Shown: positions 19,825 through 27,658, counted from the first letter of the stretch. The stretch is DNA of 64,000 bases from Dyella silvae (GCF_026421305.1 NZ_JAPJBQ010000003.1:434001-498000); one strand, 5' to 3'. Numbers and translations are program-made. Notes: generated by a model from the sequence alone, not told the origin.

Positions 19825-20868
19825 CTAATCGTGCGGTGCCGGAAATTTCCATGATCCGTTCAGAACCTCGGCACGCGGTCGATAGAGCCGTACGGTGTAG
19901 TTCCAGCCGGGGGTAATAGGCAGGCAGTTGGGGATCCCTCCGTCGCAGCCACCGAACTGAACGTCGATCGAGCCGTCTGGGCTTTTCTTCCCGGTGATGT
20001 TGTTGATCGTGTAGGCGTTCAGCGCGTTCTTCTCGAAGTAGCCCTTGGCGTTATAGACGCTGATCGACCAGAACGCGTCGACGGGGACGTCCTTCACCGC
20101 GAGGTGATAGATCGTCTTGCCATCGTTCTTGGGCGGAGTGACGTTGAGGTAGGTGGCATCTTTGTCGGGATTGCCACCCCAGCCGGTGGCGGTGCCAATG
20201 AGATGGCGGATGGGATCGACATCCGCCTTCTTGCCAAAGGCGTTCTTGAAGTCGGGGATGGTGGATCCAAGCACCAACAAGGCATCGCGGACCCTCTTCT
20301 GGCTTACCGGATCCCAGTGGGGAATCTCGAACGATCCTCGGCTGGCTTGCTGAACCTTGATGGCATCCTGCAGTCCGTGCACTGCCTGCATGTCTTTGGG
20401 ATCGTTCGGGTCAACCAGTGTGCGCACTGCCATGGCCACATAGCGCGTGCCCACTTTGTCTTTGTCGAAGGTATAGCTGCCCGCACCGTAGACCACGGCT
20501 GGCACGTAGTGGTCCTCGTTGATGACCTGCAAGGACATGAAGCGCTTGCCGGCATCGGGCAGGGTGATCGTCACCGGGCCGGCATCCAGGTCGAATACGG
20601 CCGACGAGTAAAGCGTGTCGCGATTGATGCGGATGACGTCCTGCTTGTCGATCGGGCCCGGCTCACGCTCGTGATGGAAAGTACCCATGCCGCCACGCTT
20701 GTACAGCGCAGCGAAATAAATGTCCGACTCGGCTCGGGGAAAATTGTCCGCCGTTACCGGAACCGTCGCGCCTGACGAAGGATTTGTTTGGGCGCTCAGC
20801 ATGCCCGGAAGCGCGACGACGAATGCGATAAGGGTAGCCTTGCCGTGCATGGCGATCATGCGTTTCAT
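19825..20868 (-). CDS. Secreted DUF1254/DUF1214 protein (short paralogue)
   Basis: A 347-residue exported protein. The signal peptide is about 1-27 (MKRMIAMHGKATLIAFVVALPGMLSA). The N-terminal half is a reduced DUF1254-like region (about 55-150) and the C-terminal half is DUF1214 (about 240-345, VDAFWSISVYNAKGYFEKN). A GAGGAGC sits before the ATG, which overlaps the stop of the longer paralogue upstream (ATGA). The function of these families is not established. The pair is translationally coupled and probably acts together in the periplasm. Confidence 0.85.
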   Translation of the reverse strand: MKRMIAMHGKATLIAFVVALPGMLSAQTNPSSGATVPVTADNFPRAESDIYFAALYKRGGMGTFHHEREPGPIDKQDVIRINRDTLYSSAVFDLDAGPVTITLPDAGKRFMSLQVINEDHYVPAVVYGAGSYTFDKDKVGTRYVAMAVRTLVDPNDPKDMQAVHGLQDAIKVQQASRGSFEIPHWDPVSQKRVRDALLVLGSTIPDFKNAFGKKADVDPIRHLIGTATGWGGNPDKDATYLNVTPPKNDGKTIYHLAVKDVPVDAFWSISVYNAKGYFEKNALNAYTINNITGKKSPDGSIDVQFGGCDGGIPNCLPITPGWNYTVRLYRPRAEVLNGSWKFPAPHD

Positions 20869-22340
20869 GGTTTGCTCCTCTGCAGGGCAGGTGTCTTCCA
20901 TTGACCGTTGAAGGCCGGTTCTTTCGGCCAGTACAAGCGCAAGGCGAGGAAGAACGGCCCCTTGGGCGCGGGTAACCAGTTGGCTTCCTTGTCCTTGCCC
21001 GGCGATTCGTTCTGGATATAGAACGTGATACCGCCATCGCTGTCCCGTTTGAGGGCGGGCAGCATCGCGGAGTTAATCAGATAGCGGTTAATCGGATTGG
21101 CGAAAAGAAGGCTCTGCGGCAGCTCGTATAGCGTCAGTGACCAAAACGCGTTGACCGGTGGTAACTGGTCCGGCGCCAACCGGAGCGTATACCGTTGCAA
21201 GCCATCCAGTTTCTGGTGATCGGTATCGACGAAGTAGGCCGGATAAATCGCCTCTTGCTTGGAGTTGCCATAGATGCCGAGGACTGCCGCTGACATGCGC
21301 TGCATGTAGTTGTTCTTCAGGTAGTCGCGGGTGCCAAAACCATCGGCGCTGGTTAACTTTCCCGTATCCAGCTCCGTTGCCTTGAACTCGGCGAAGGCTT
21401 TCCAGCCATCGGCCATGCCGTCCTGCAGGGCTTTTCGAAGTTCGGGTGACAACGCATCGGCGTCAAAGGTCTTACCCGCGCCTACGCCGATCTTGGCGAA
21501 GCGGGCCATAAGTGCCTGTTCGGAGGGATGCGTGGGGCAGAACTGCAGCACGAAGTTCAGTTCGTTGAAGAACGCGAGGGACGTGCGCTGTTGCTCTGAT
21601 GCAAGCGGCTTGAAGAAATCGATCTTTGACGCAGCCGGCGGCGGCGATTTACCCAAAAACGCCGACAGCGTCTGAACCTTGTAGCCGCTCTGGATGCGCT
21701 TGACGTTTTCGATGTCACCCGGATTGAAAAGCTGCGTCCGATACAGGATGAAGGCGAATTCGGTTTCGGAACGAATCACCTGCTTGATGCCCTTCGGTGT
21801 CGCGCCCTTCCAGCCGGGCCCTGCAAGCAAAAAGCTGCCCGCATCGTTTCCCGTAGCTCGACTGCCCACATAGGCGAAGTTGAAGGTGTACATGTCGATG
21901 AACTGCAGGGCGTAATAGCGTCCCTTTTCGACCTTGGGCACCGTAAGCACAATAGGCTCGGCGCGCAGATCCGCACCGACATAGGAGTACGGCGTATCCG
22001 AATTAGGCGTCTGGATCGCTTTGTCGTCGGGCGTATAAACCCGGGCGTTGTTGTAGATCGTGTTCCATGTCGCCTTGAATTCGGGGCTGCCCTGATCGGC
22101 GAAATACGAATATTGAATACGGTAGTTGTCGACCAACGGAAAGCCGTAGATCGTGGCCTCCTTGGCAATGGCTCGGGCTTCATCCACCGATACGCCGGCT
22201 TCGCCGGGCGCCGCAGGCGAGTCGACTGGCGATGCATGGGTAACCTCAAACGAGCCGAATGCCGTGATCGCCGCAGCGAGAGACAACGTGGCCAGCGTCC
22301 CCTTGGCCCAGACCCAGAGTCCGTACATCAGGTTCTTCAT
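20865..22340 (-). CDS. Secreted DUF1254/DUF1214 protein (full length)
   Basis: A 491-residue exported protein. The signal peptide is about 1-37 (cleavage near THA). DUF1254 spans about 55-190 (YGFPLVDNYRIQYSYF, TPNSDTPYSYVGADLRAEP) and DUF1214 about 385-480 (NAFWSLTLYELPQSLLF). ATG at 22340 is chosen because the longer frame adds 53 residues in front of a good signal peptide. It is the first gene of a two-gene unit. The domain pair is widespread and of unknown reaction; neighbours give no pathway clue. Confidence 0.87.
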   Translation of the reverse strand: MKNLMYGLWVWAKGTLATLSLAAAITAFGSFEVTHASPVDSPAAPGEAGVSVDEARAIAKEATIYGFPLVDNYRIQYSYFADQGSPEFKATWNTIYNNARVYTPDDKAIQTPNSDTPYSYVGADLRAEPIVLTVPKVEKGRYYALQFIDMYTFNFAYVGSRATGNDAGSFLLAGPGWKGATPKGIKQVIRSETEFAFILYRTQLFNPGDIENVKRIQSGYKVQTLSAFLGKSPPPAASKIDFFKPLASEQQRTSLAFFNELNFVLQFCPTHPSEQALMARFAKIGVGAGKTFDADALSPELRKALQDGMADGWKAFAEFKATELDTGKLTSADGFGTRDYLKNNYMQRMSAAVLGIYGNSKQEAIYPAYFVDTDHQKLDGLQRYTLRLAPDQLPPVNAFWSLTLYELPQSLLFANPINRYLINSAMLPALKRDSDGGITFYIQNESPGKDKEANWLPAPKGPFFLALRLYWPKEPAFNGQWKTPALQRSKP

Positions 22341-22629
22341 AGTCCGCTCACCGCATCGCGAAGGTGTCGATGGCGTACGGTAGCGTCTGCCCCTCGCCGG
22401 TTCGACTGAAGAACTACGAAGTGCATTCAACGTAGAACTACGTATGCCCAGGGCCACTTTCCATGGGGAAAGTGCGGGTAGTGGCAGAGTAGGGTGCATT
22501 CGCCGCTGAAATGCGCGCTGGGCCCTTTTGCCTTCAAATGGGCGTGAGGTGGAACAGGGGAACGAAAGGAGCGCCTTTCAAAAGCACAGAGTGCCCCTGC
22601 TTGAAGCGAGTCGTACTGGCGAGCTTGAC

Positions 22630-22938
22630 CTATGGCTTGCCGTGGGCTGCTGGCTTAGTCTGCGTTGCCGGCGATGCCTCCTCCGGAGGAGGCTGCAGCG
22701 TTACCGCCAGTTTCTCGAGCGCGGCGATTTCCTCGTCCAGCGCGTCGTGCAATTCACTTTGATGCGTCATCAGCGTCTCGATCGGCGCCGCTTGCTTGAG
22801 CTTCTTCAGCTCGCCGTCGAACAGTAGCCATTGCGCCGTCAGGGTTTCGACGTTGTTCTTCGCGTAATGACGCATCTCCTTGAGTTGCGCAAGGACGTCG
22901 TTGACGTGTTCGAGGGGAGTCTTGGTATCCGCAGACAT
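22630..22938 (-). CDS. Small helical hypothetical protein
   Basis: A 102-residue hydrophilic protein, mostly alpha-helical by composition. Two helices, LEHVNDVLAQLKEMRHYAK and LHDALDEEIAALEKLAVTL, could form a coiled coil, with a Pro/Thr-rich tail. No signal peptide is present. The family was not recognised. It is the last host gene before the integrated element. Confidence 0.6.
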   Translation of the reverse strand: MSADTKTPLEHVNDVLAQLKEMRHYAKNNVETLTAQWLLFDGELKKLKQAAPIETLMTHQSELHDALDEEIAALEKLAVTLQPPPEEASPATQTKPAAHGKP

Positions 22939-23124
22939 GGCGGCATCTCTAGTCTCACTCGTCCTTTAGCATAGTCCCGCGAAGCTGGCTCTTGCCGAAA
23001 CGGAGCGGCATGCGGGGGAGTGCTGAAACTGGCCTGGTGCTAAGTCGTCAGGCGCGGGAGGTGGCAGCGTGAGTTCTCAGAGTGAATTTTCACTCGATGC
23101 CCATGCGCTCCGGAATGCAAACAC

Positions 23125-23154
23125 AAAAAAGCCCGCCATAAGGCGGGCTTTTTT
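23125..23154. terminator. Bidirectional rho-independent terminator left of attL
   Basis: GCCCGCC, loop ATAA, GGCGGGC, flanked by six A and six T. It lies 8 bases outside the displaced tRNA tail. On the minus strand it stands where the original tRNA-Leu terminator would be, so it was probably the tRNA terminator before integration. Confidence 0.85.
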
Positions 23155-23162
23155 GTTTGTAT

Positions 23163-23186
23163 CTGGTACCGGTGATAGGACTCGAA
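23163..23186 (-). repeat. attL: displaced 3' end of tRNA-Leu
   Basis: Identical over 24 bases to the T-arm, acceptor and CCA end of the intact tRNA-Leu at 30484. Only the tail of the tRNA is present, so it is not a tRNA gene. Similarity stops just past the T loop. Confidence 0.9.
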
Positions 23187-23238
23187 TCCAAATGTCTCGC
23201 AAGCCGCAATATCTTGCGGCACAGGGCTTTCAAAGGGT

Positions 23239-23264
23239 AGGGTGACCTAACTAGGTGACCTAAC
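23239..23264. promoter_or_regulatory. Tandem operator-like repeat before the integrase
   Basis: The 11-mer GGTGACCTAAC occurs at 23241-23251 and 23254-23264, a 13-base period. The second copy has near dyad symmetry (TAGGTNACCTA). The pair lies 12 bases before the integrase ATG, fitting an operator or an excisionase or integrase arm site; the function is inferred. Confidence 0.5.
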
Positions 23265-23276
23265 CGTGAGTGATTG

Positions 23277-24674
23277 ATGAGTGTTCCACCGACCTACCTG
23301 AAGCGCCGAAAGTTGGGCTGGTACGTGCAGTTGCCTGTCCCGCAGAGGCACCAAGCGGCCATGGGGACAAAGGTGCTCACAAGGTCGCTGCAGACTCGCG
23401 ATGAGGTCGAGGCGCACAAGCGCCGCCATCGTGTCATCGCAGATCTTCAGCAGCTGATTGCACAGGTGGCGCCTGCTGCCCCCAGAGCTCTCACCCCTGA
23501 GGTCATCCTTGAGTCAGCCACGAGGGCGCGCGAGGAGATGGACGCAGGGGCTGTGTCGCGCACAGACGCGTCCCATGCACTGGATGCACTTGTCGGTGAC
23601 TATCTGGAAGAGCAGGGGCGCAAGCACGGGGTGGACATGGAGGGGCACCCGAAGATTTCCCTCGAGGCGGTCTCTACGATTCGCCGCGCGCATCATCGGC
23701 TGACGGGGAATCCATCGCTCACGCTGGGGTACCAAGCCGAGCAGTACATGAAGTGGATTGAGGCAACTCCAATCCGCCGGCAGACTGTGGAAGACAAGCG
23801 GCGACACCTTGACTCCTTCCTTGACTGGATCGGTCGGGACACGGAATGCAAGAAGGTTACGAAGGCTCGGGCAAGCGCCTACGTGAGCGACGCGGTCATG
23901 CCGCGCGAGCGTGCCATTCAAACCAAACGCGCAGCAATCAACGAAGTGCGGCAGTTCTTCGACTGGCTGGAGTTGCGGGACGCGGTGGTCATGAACCCCT
24001 TCTCCAAGCTCGGGAAGCTCCTGAAGGAATCTACGCGGGGCAAGGAGCAGGCGCGCAGGCCGTGGGCAAACGCCGAGCTGCTGAAGATGCTCCAGAAGGT
24101 GTCGCAGGATGACCCACTGTGGCCGCTGACCGCCCTCGGTGCTTACACGGGGGCTCGGCGGGAGGATCTCTGCAGCCTGCGCGTTGATTCCGTGGACGGC
24201 GATGTATTGCATGTGCGGGAAGGTAAGACGGCGGCGGCAGTTCGCCGTGTTCCCATTCATCCAGTGATTCGACCTCTGGTGCGACGCTTGGCTGAGACCA
24301 GTTCGGACGGTTACCTGTTGCCGGGCCTGCTGGCCGGCGGGAGTGATGACAAGCGCGGCCACCTGATTGGGAAGCGGTTCCTCTACACGAAGGATCAAGC
24401 CGGAGTGACCGACCCGCGCGTGGTCTTCCATTCGTTCCGCAACTCCGTGCTGACGCAGATGGAGGTCGCTGGCGTTGCGTTGACGTTGCGTCAGCAGATC
24501 GTGGGCCATGAGCGAGGCGGTGTGACTGAAGGAACGTATACGGCGAGAGCAGCCGATGAACGTCTAGCTGAAGCACTTGCTCACGTCACGTACGGGAAGA
24601 CGGTGGATGACCTCGTGCGTACTGTCGGCGATACATTGTCGCTCTCGGTCGTTTCCCGAAGGCGGAAGAGGTGA
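23277..24674 (+). CDS. Tyrosine site-specific integrase
   Basis: A 465-residue phage-type integrase. The N-terminal region (about 1-60, TYLKRRKLGWYVQLPVPQR) resembles the DUF6538 head of tRNA-targeting integrases. A SAM-like core-binding domain spans about 155-245 and the catalytic domain about 265-450. Catalytic residues are R294 (TGARRED), H385 and R388 (HSFR), H411 (GHERG) and Y421 (EGTYTAR), with a Lys in EGKTAA. All are intact, so it should be active. ATG at 23277 follows a TTG in frame. Its place beside attL and inward direction are usual for islands at tRNA 3' ends. Confidence 0.95.
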   Translation: MSVPPTYLKRRKLGWYVQLPVPQRHQAAMGTKVLTRSLQTRDEVEAHKRRHRVIADLQQLIAQVAPAAPRALTPEVILESATRAREEMDAGAVSRTDASHALDALVGDYLEEQGRKHGVDMEGHPKISLEAVSTIRRAHHRLTGNPSLTLGYQAEQYMKWIEATPIRRQTVEDKRRHLDSFLDWIGRDTECKKVTKARASAYVSDAVMPRERAIQTKRAAINEVRQFFDWLELRDAVVMNPFSKLGKLLKESTRGKEQARRPWANAELLKMLQKVSQDDPLWPLTALGAYTGARREDLCSLRVDSVDGDVLHVREGKTAAAVRRVPIHPVIRPLVRRLAETSSDGYLLPGLLAGGSDDKRGHLIGKRFLYTKDQAGVTDPRVVFHSFRNSVLTQMEVAGVALTLRQQIVGHERGGVTEGTYTARAADERLAEALAHVTYGKTVDDLVRTVGDTLSLSVVSRRRKR

Positions 24675-24809
24675 GCGACCGGAAATGCTGTTGACCCTGG
24701 GATCAACATCGGGTCAACTATTTGAGGTCACGATCCTTCCGTTTGCGGAAGCAATTCGCTGGCGGTCGAACGTGCTCCCCTCTCATTCATCCATTCAGAG
24801 GGTTGAGCA

Positions 24810-24929
24810 ATGCACATCAAGTTCGAAGCTGAAATCACCTTGTTCCGTTCCCCGTCCATCTGGTTGCGACTCGGCACGCGGTATCTGTGGTGGCACCACG
24901 AGGACGGCCTGATGGTGGGCAGGGAGTAA
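24810..24929 (+). CDS. 39-residue hypothetical protein of the element
   Basis: A short frame, MHIKFEAEITLFRSPSIW to GLMVGRE, with GAGGG about 9 bases before its ATG. It is rich in Trp and basic residues and contains WWHHED. Composition looks coding, but no family was recognised. It lies between the integrase and the converging small-gene operon. Confidence 0.5.
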   Translation: MHIKFEAEITLFRSPSIWLRLGTRYLWWHHEDGLMVGRE

Positions 24930-24960
24930 CGACTGCGAGTGGAGCCCCTTGGGGGGATCT

Positions 24961-25377
24961 TCAGGGGCTCCCTTCATTCCCCACCAAGGCAGCGATAAGT
25001 TCGGCGTGGTTTTCTGCCCACTGCTTTTGCATTGGATTTCCTTGTCCGACATCGCCCTGAAGTTTTTCCATGCGCATGCGGAACCCTTTCAGGCCTTGCA
25101 GCAATTTTTCTTGTGTATCTTCGTAGAGCCGGGGCAGGCGCTGACGCTTTCGCCAGCAGGTCACCTCAAACTGCAGGAGCAGCAGTTCACGAGCGACCCT
25201 CATCGTCTCTCGTTGCCAAGCGAGGGTTCGAGCATCCCTGCGTGCCTGCTCGCTGATACGCGCGCGCAACTGCTCTCGGTGAAGTGCTCGAAGGTGGCTG
25301 CGCTCAAGATCGCCACGAATGAGGGGGCTGAGGGTGGCATCGTTTAGCAGCTCTGCGTAGTCGGCGGCGGTCAGCAT
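24961..25377 (-). CDS. Hypothetical protein of the element, Arg-rich helical
   Basis: A 138-residue, highly helical, Arg/Leu/Glu-rich protein (DLERSHLRALHREQLRAR...) without signal peptide or membrane segment. A CAGGAGC lies 10 bases before the ATG. It starts 3 bases after the stop of the Cys-rich gene and is the last gene of the leftward operon. The family was not recognised. Confidence 0.65.
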   Translation of the reverse strand: MLTAADYAELLNDATLSPLIRGDLERSHLRALHREQLRARISEQARRDARTLAWQRETMRVARELLLLQFEVTCWRKRQRLPRLYEDTQEKLLQGLKGFRMRMEKLQGDVGQGNPMQKQWAENHAELIAALVGNEGSP

Positions 25378-25380
25378 GGT

Positions 25381-25761
25381 TCAGTGCTCCTGAGGGGTAT
25401 GCCCCGGCGGGAAACTTGATGGGGCCGCTGGGTTGGTATGGGGGAGGCCGTGTGTGTCCGATACGGCATGCCCTGCGGAAGGCCTCAGGGTCATTCGAGA
25501 GCCGGACTCTCGGGCACGTTTCAGTCGACCTCGCATGTAAGCCTTTCCGTTCCTCTGCAGGATCGGCAGGGCGCGCTCGACAGCAGGTGCAATCTCGGCG
25601 GGGATGCGGCGCAAGCCTCCCGCCTTCATCGCTTCAAGCAACCACGAACAGACAGCCTCTCCGCTTCTGGTCTGACAGTTGACATGTTTCGGAACGAGGG
25701 GGCACACGGGTGCATTGCAGCTGGCCCACTTGGGGCAAGCCTTCGGGGAAATGGTGGTCAT
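25381..25761 (-). CDS. Cys-motif small protein of the element
   Basis: A 126-residue protein. The N-terminus ACPKWASCNAPVCPL (about 8-22) with C29 and C38 resembles a class of small proteins of phage-like islands sharing C-x5-C-x-A-x2-CPL, probably metal binding. This resemblance is from memory and unverified. The first 92 residues end in RARESGSRM. The remaining 34 are encoded by copy A of a duplicated DNA module, so the C-terminus may be acquired or the natural end may be read through. AGAGGAA precedes the ATG. Confidence 0.65.
   Translation of the reverse strand: MTTISPKACPKWASCNAPVCPLVPKHVNCQTRSGEAVCSWLLEAMKAGGLRRIPAEIAPAVERALPILQRNGKAYMRGRLKRARESGSRMTLRPSAGHAVSDTHGLPHTNPAAPSSFPPGHTPQEH
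25421..25520. repeat. Duplicated 100-bp module, copy A
   Basis: Aligns without gaps to 27301-27400 at about 72 of 100 identical positions. Both copies hold CGCTGGGT-x-GGTATGG and TACGGCAT-x-CCCTGC. Copy A forms the 3' end of the Cys-motif gene. Conservation in both an ORF tail and a non-coding stretch suggests a DNA- or RNA-level role. Confidence 0.75.
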
Positions 25762-25870
25762 GGTTCCTCTACTGTGTGTGGTGGTGGCTGTGGTGATTGG
25801 CGGGCTCCAAAGCCAGACACGACAAAGCCGCCGGGGTGCCGACGGCTTTGGGTGGTCATGGCAGTGGTGA

Positions 25871-26080
25871 TCAGTCGATGCGGTTGCTGCTGAGCGGCCG
25901 GAAAAACGAAGTGCGATACACCGGAACGCCGCGAGTGCCTTGGACGACTTGGGTGTGCGGAGAGGAGCTCTCGTCCCTCAGGTGCTGCAAGACCTTCAGT
26001 CGGCGATGACCGGAATTCTCACGCTCCATCCGATATAGGCGCTGGCCGAGTTCGTCCATGTCGTCGTAGTGCATTGTCAT
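25871..26080 (-). CDS. 69-residue hypothetical protein of the element
   Basis: A charged small protein (MDELGQRLYRMERENSGHRR, then a basic tail). AGGGAG lies 5 bases before the ATG, which overlaps the stop of the preceding gene by four bases, so the two are translationally coupled. No domain was recognised. Confidence 0.6.
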   Translation of the reverse strand: MTMHYDDMDELGQRLYRMERENSGHRRLKVLQHLRDESSSPHTQVVQGTRGVPVYRTSFFRPLSSNRID

Positions 26081-26583
26081 CGCGCTCCCTGTCGCTGCGC
26101 ACGAAGACGCTTCGCGGCTTCTTCGATCTCCATCTCCTCAGCACGCTTCAGGGCAGCCTGGTGAATGCGCTGCTGGCGTTCCCCTTCGGCCTTCAGGCGC
26201 TCTTCGGTGGTCGGCATGACTGCCTTGCGAGCTGCGATGTCGGCGGCACGTGCCTGCGTCATCGGTAGCGTGTGTGCGGTCAGCTGGTGCAGCTCAATCT
26301 CTAGGGAGCGGCGGCGCGGATGATCCGCTGGGATGACCATGTGGGGCTTGCCGGTGTTCTTATCGAAGGTGCCGGTGGTTTCGCTCAGAAGCTTTGTCAC
26401 TGCGTCACGGCGACGTTCCACCTGACGGATCATCTCTGCCGGGTCAGTGGTGTGAAGCATCTCCGTTTCTTCGTCGGCCGAGTACGGCTGCTCGTGGTCG
26501 ACGCGGAGCTGCTCCACGGATGCGGACAGGTTCTGCTCAAAGCTGGCGATGTGGTCGGCGTAGGGGGTGTTGTTGGTGGTCAT
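26077..26583 (-). CDS. Hypothetical coiled-coil protein of the element
   Basis: A 168-residue, hydrophilic, Glu/Gln/Arg-rich protein. The N-terminal part is acidic. The C-terminal third (about 115-165, ERLKAEGERQQRIHQAALKR) should form one long helix or coiled coil and ends strongly basic. ATG at 26583 starts the conserved-looking part; the longer frame adds a Pro-rich stretch. It sits 25 bases after the 86-residue gene in the same operon. No enzyme motif was seen. Confidence 0.65.
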   Translation of the reverse strand: MTTNNTPYADHIASFEQNLSASVEQLRVDHEQPYSADEETEMLHTTDPAEMIRQVERRRDAVTKLLSETTGTFDKNTGKPHMVIPADHPRRRSLEIELHQLTAHTLPMTQARAADIAARKAVMPTTEERLKAEGERQQRIHQAALKRAEEMEIEEAAKRLRAQRQGAR

Positions 26584-26608
26584 GGGGAGTCTCGGTGATG
26601 TGATGGGA

Positions 26609-26869
26609 TCAGTTGGCGGTGGTGGCAGATGCGAGCGCACCTGCCCAGAGCTTGCTGAGCTCTGCGTCGACTTCCGCCGGGGTGGCGGCATCAAGCTCAG
26701 CTGCGACCTCAGCGAGAACGCTGTATCCGACAGTGCCTACATGGCGGGCGACGACTTCGGTAAAGGTCAGACAGCCTTCAATAGCGCGGATGGCGCGGAG
26801 CTGATTGACGATGGTCAGCAGGAAGGCGATCTGCTGTTGCTGCGTGATCGTTTGTTGGGTGTCGTGCAT
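26609..26869 (-). CDS. 86-residue hypothetical protein, first gene of the element operon
   Basis: A helical, Ala/Glu-rich protein (MHDTQQTITQQQQIAFLLTI...), with AAGGAA 9 bases before the ATG. It has no Lys-rich DNA-binding motif or signal peptide. It is the promoter-proximal gene of a leftward set of five; the GGAAC array and palindrome lie 240-320 bases upstream of its start. The family was not recognised. Confidence 0.65.
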   Translation of the reverse strand: MHDTQQTITQQQQIAFLLTIVNQLRAIRAIEGCLTFTEVVARHVGTVGYSVLAEVAAELDAATPAEVDAELSKLWAGALASATTAN

Positions 26870-27103
26870 GGGAGGTATTCCTTTCGGGCGCAGATGTCCG
26901 TCCGTGCCGATGGCTCAGCACGGATGAACGGTGGCGGTGGGTGGTTGGATCAGGGGTACAGCAAGACACGCACGGAAGGTGTGCGCAGAGAAACCGGCGG
27001 GAGGCCGGAAGGAGAGCCAGCAGGCTGGCAGGATGCGGGATCGACCGATGCCTACAGGAGGAGCCTGAGGTGGTCTTGAGGGAAGTCCTCGGGTTTTACC
27101 CAA

Positions 27104-27166
27104 GGAGGGAACTGGTAGGAGGGAACCTGTAGAAGGAACCTACTGAAGGAACTCTAAGAGGGAACC
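27104..27166. repeat. Phased GGAAC array (5 copies, 13-14 base period)
   Basis: GGAAC begins at 27108, 27122, 27135, 27148 and 27161, with steps of 14, 13, 13 and 13. Most copies read AGGGAAC or AAGGAAC followed by C or T. A degenerate sixth copy (AAACC) falls near 27176. Period and degeneracy fit iterons or a multi-site operator, not CRISPR. Confidence 0.8.
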
Positions 27167-27175
27167 TTAAAGATA

Positions 27176-27189
27176 AACCTTAAGGTTTT
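27176..27189. promoter_or_regulatory. Perfect 14-bp palindrome
   Basis: AAACCTTAAGGTTT reads the same on both strands. It lies 9 bases beyond the last GGAAC repeat and upstream of the leftward operon. Half-sites (CCTTAA) recur at 27165-27170. It looks like an operator for a dimeric regulator. Confidence 0.6.
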
Positions 27190-27300
27190 TAGGGTAGCAC
27201 CACTGTCAAGCCCTCCATTTTTTGGTCAGCAGCGCAGTCCGATCTTTGGTCATCATCAGCTGCGGCCTCCTCTACCTCATGCCGCGTCGGGTCTAGAAGC

Positions 27301-27400
27301 TGGGCCGCTGGGTAGGTATGGAGATGAGTGAGTGTCTCCGCTACGGCATACCCTGCAGGAGCTCTCAGCGGTATTCGTGAGGGTGCCTCTCGGGTACTGC
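27301..27400. repeat. Duplicated 100-bp module, copy B
   Basis: The partner of 25421-25520 in the same orientation, 1,880 bases away. Both copies could encode a similar peptide on either strand (RYGIPC on plus, AGYAV on minus), so the coding strand, if any, is unclear. Confidence 0.75.
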
Positions 27401-27658
27401 GTGACAGGTCGAAAAAGGGAGTGATCAATTTCCCGAACAGGGTCGCTGACGTGCGTGGCGAAAAAAAGCAAAACAGAGGAGCCCGGACGCGCGCGGGCAA
27501 ATCGAAAAAGCCCATGCGCTCGCAGGGAGCGCACGGACAACACCCACCGAGGCCAATCGGTAGAAGGGGCGGCAACGCTGCGTGCGTTTATTCGATTGTG
27601 CGGCCTAATTGATCGTCGGCGATCTTGCAGAGAACGTGATCAGGCGAGCACCGGGATT

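Noticed and set aside
23163-23186. Second tRNA-Leu gene
   Set aside because: Only the 3' 24 bases are present; it is the displaced att copy.
26567-27079. 170-codon plus-strand frame in the element
   Set aside because: It lies opposite the first operon genes and has low-complexity Gly/Arg composition.
27104-27166. CRISPR array
   Set aside because: Repeat units are 5-7 bases with 13-14 base period and no spacers or cas genes.
27189-27575. 128-codon minus frame over copy B, and the 80-codon plus frame at 27455
   Set aside because: Similarity to the Cys-motif gene tail comes only from the duplicated module; the rest is not protein-like. A real gene is not excluded.
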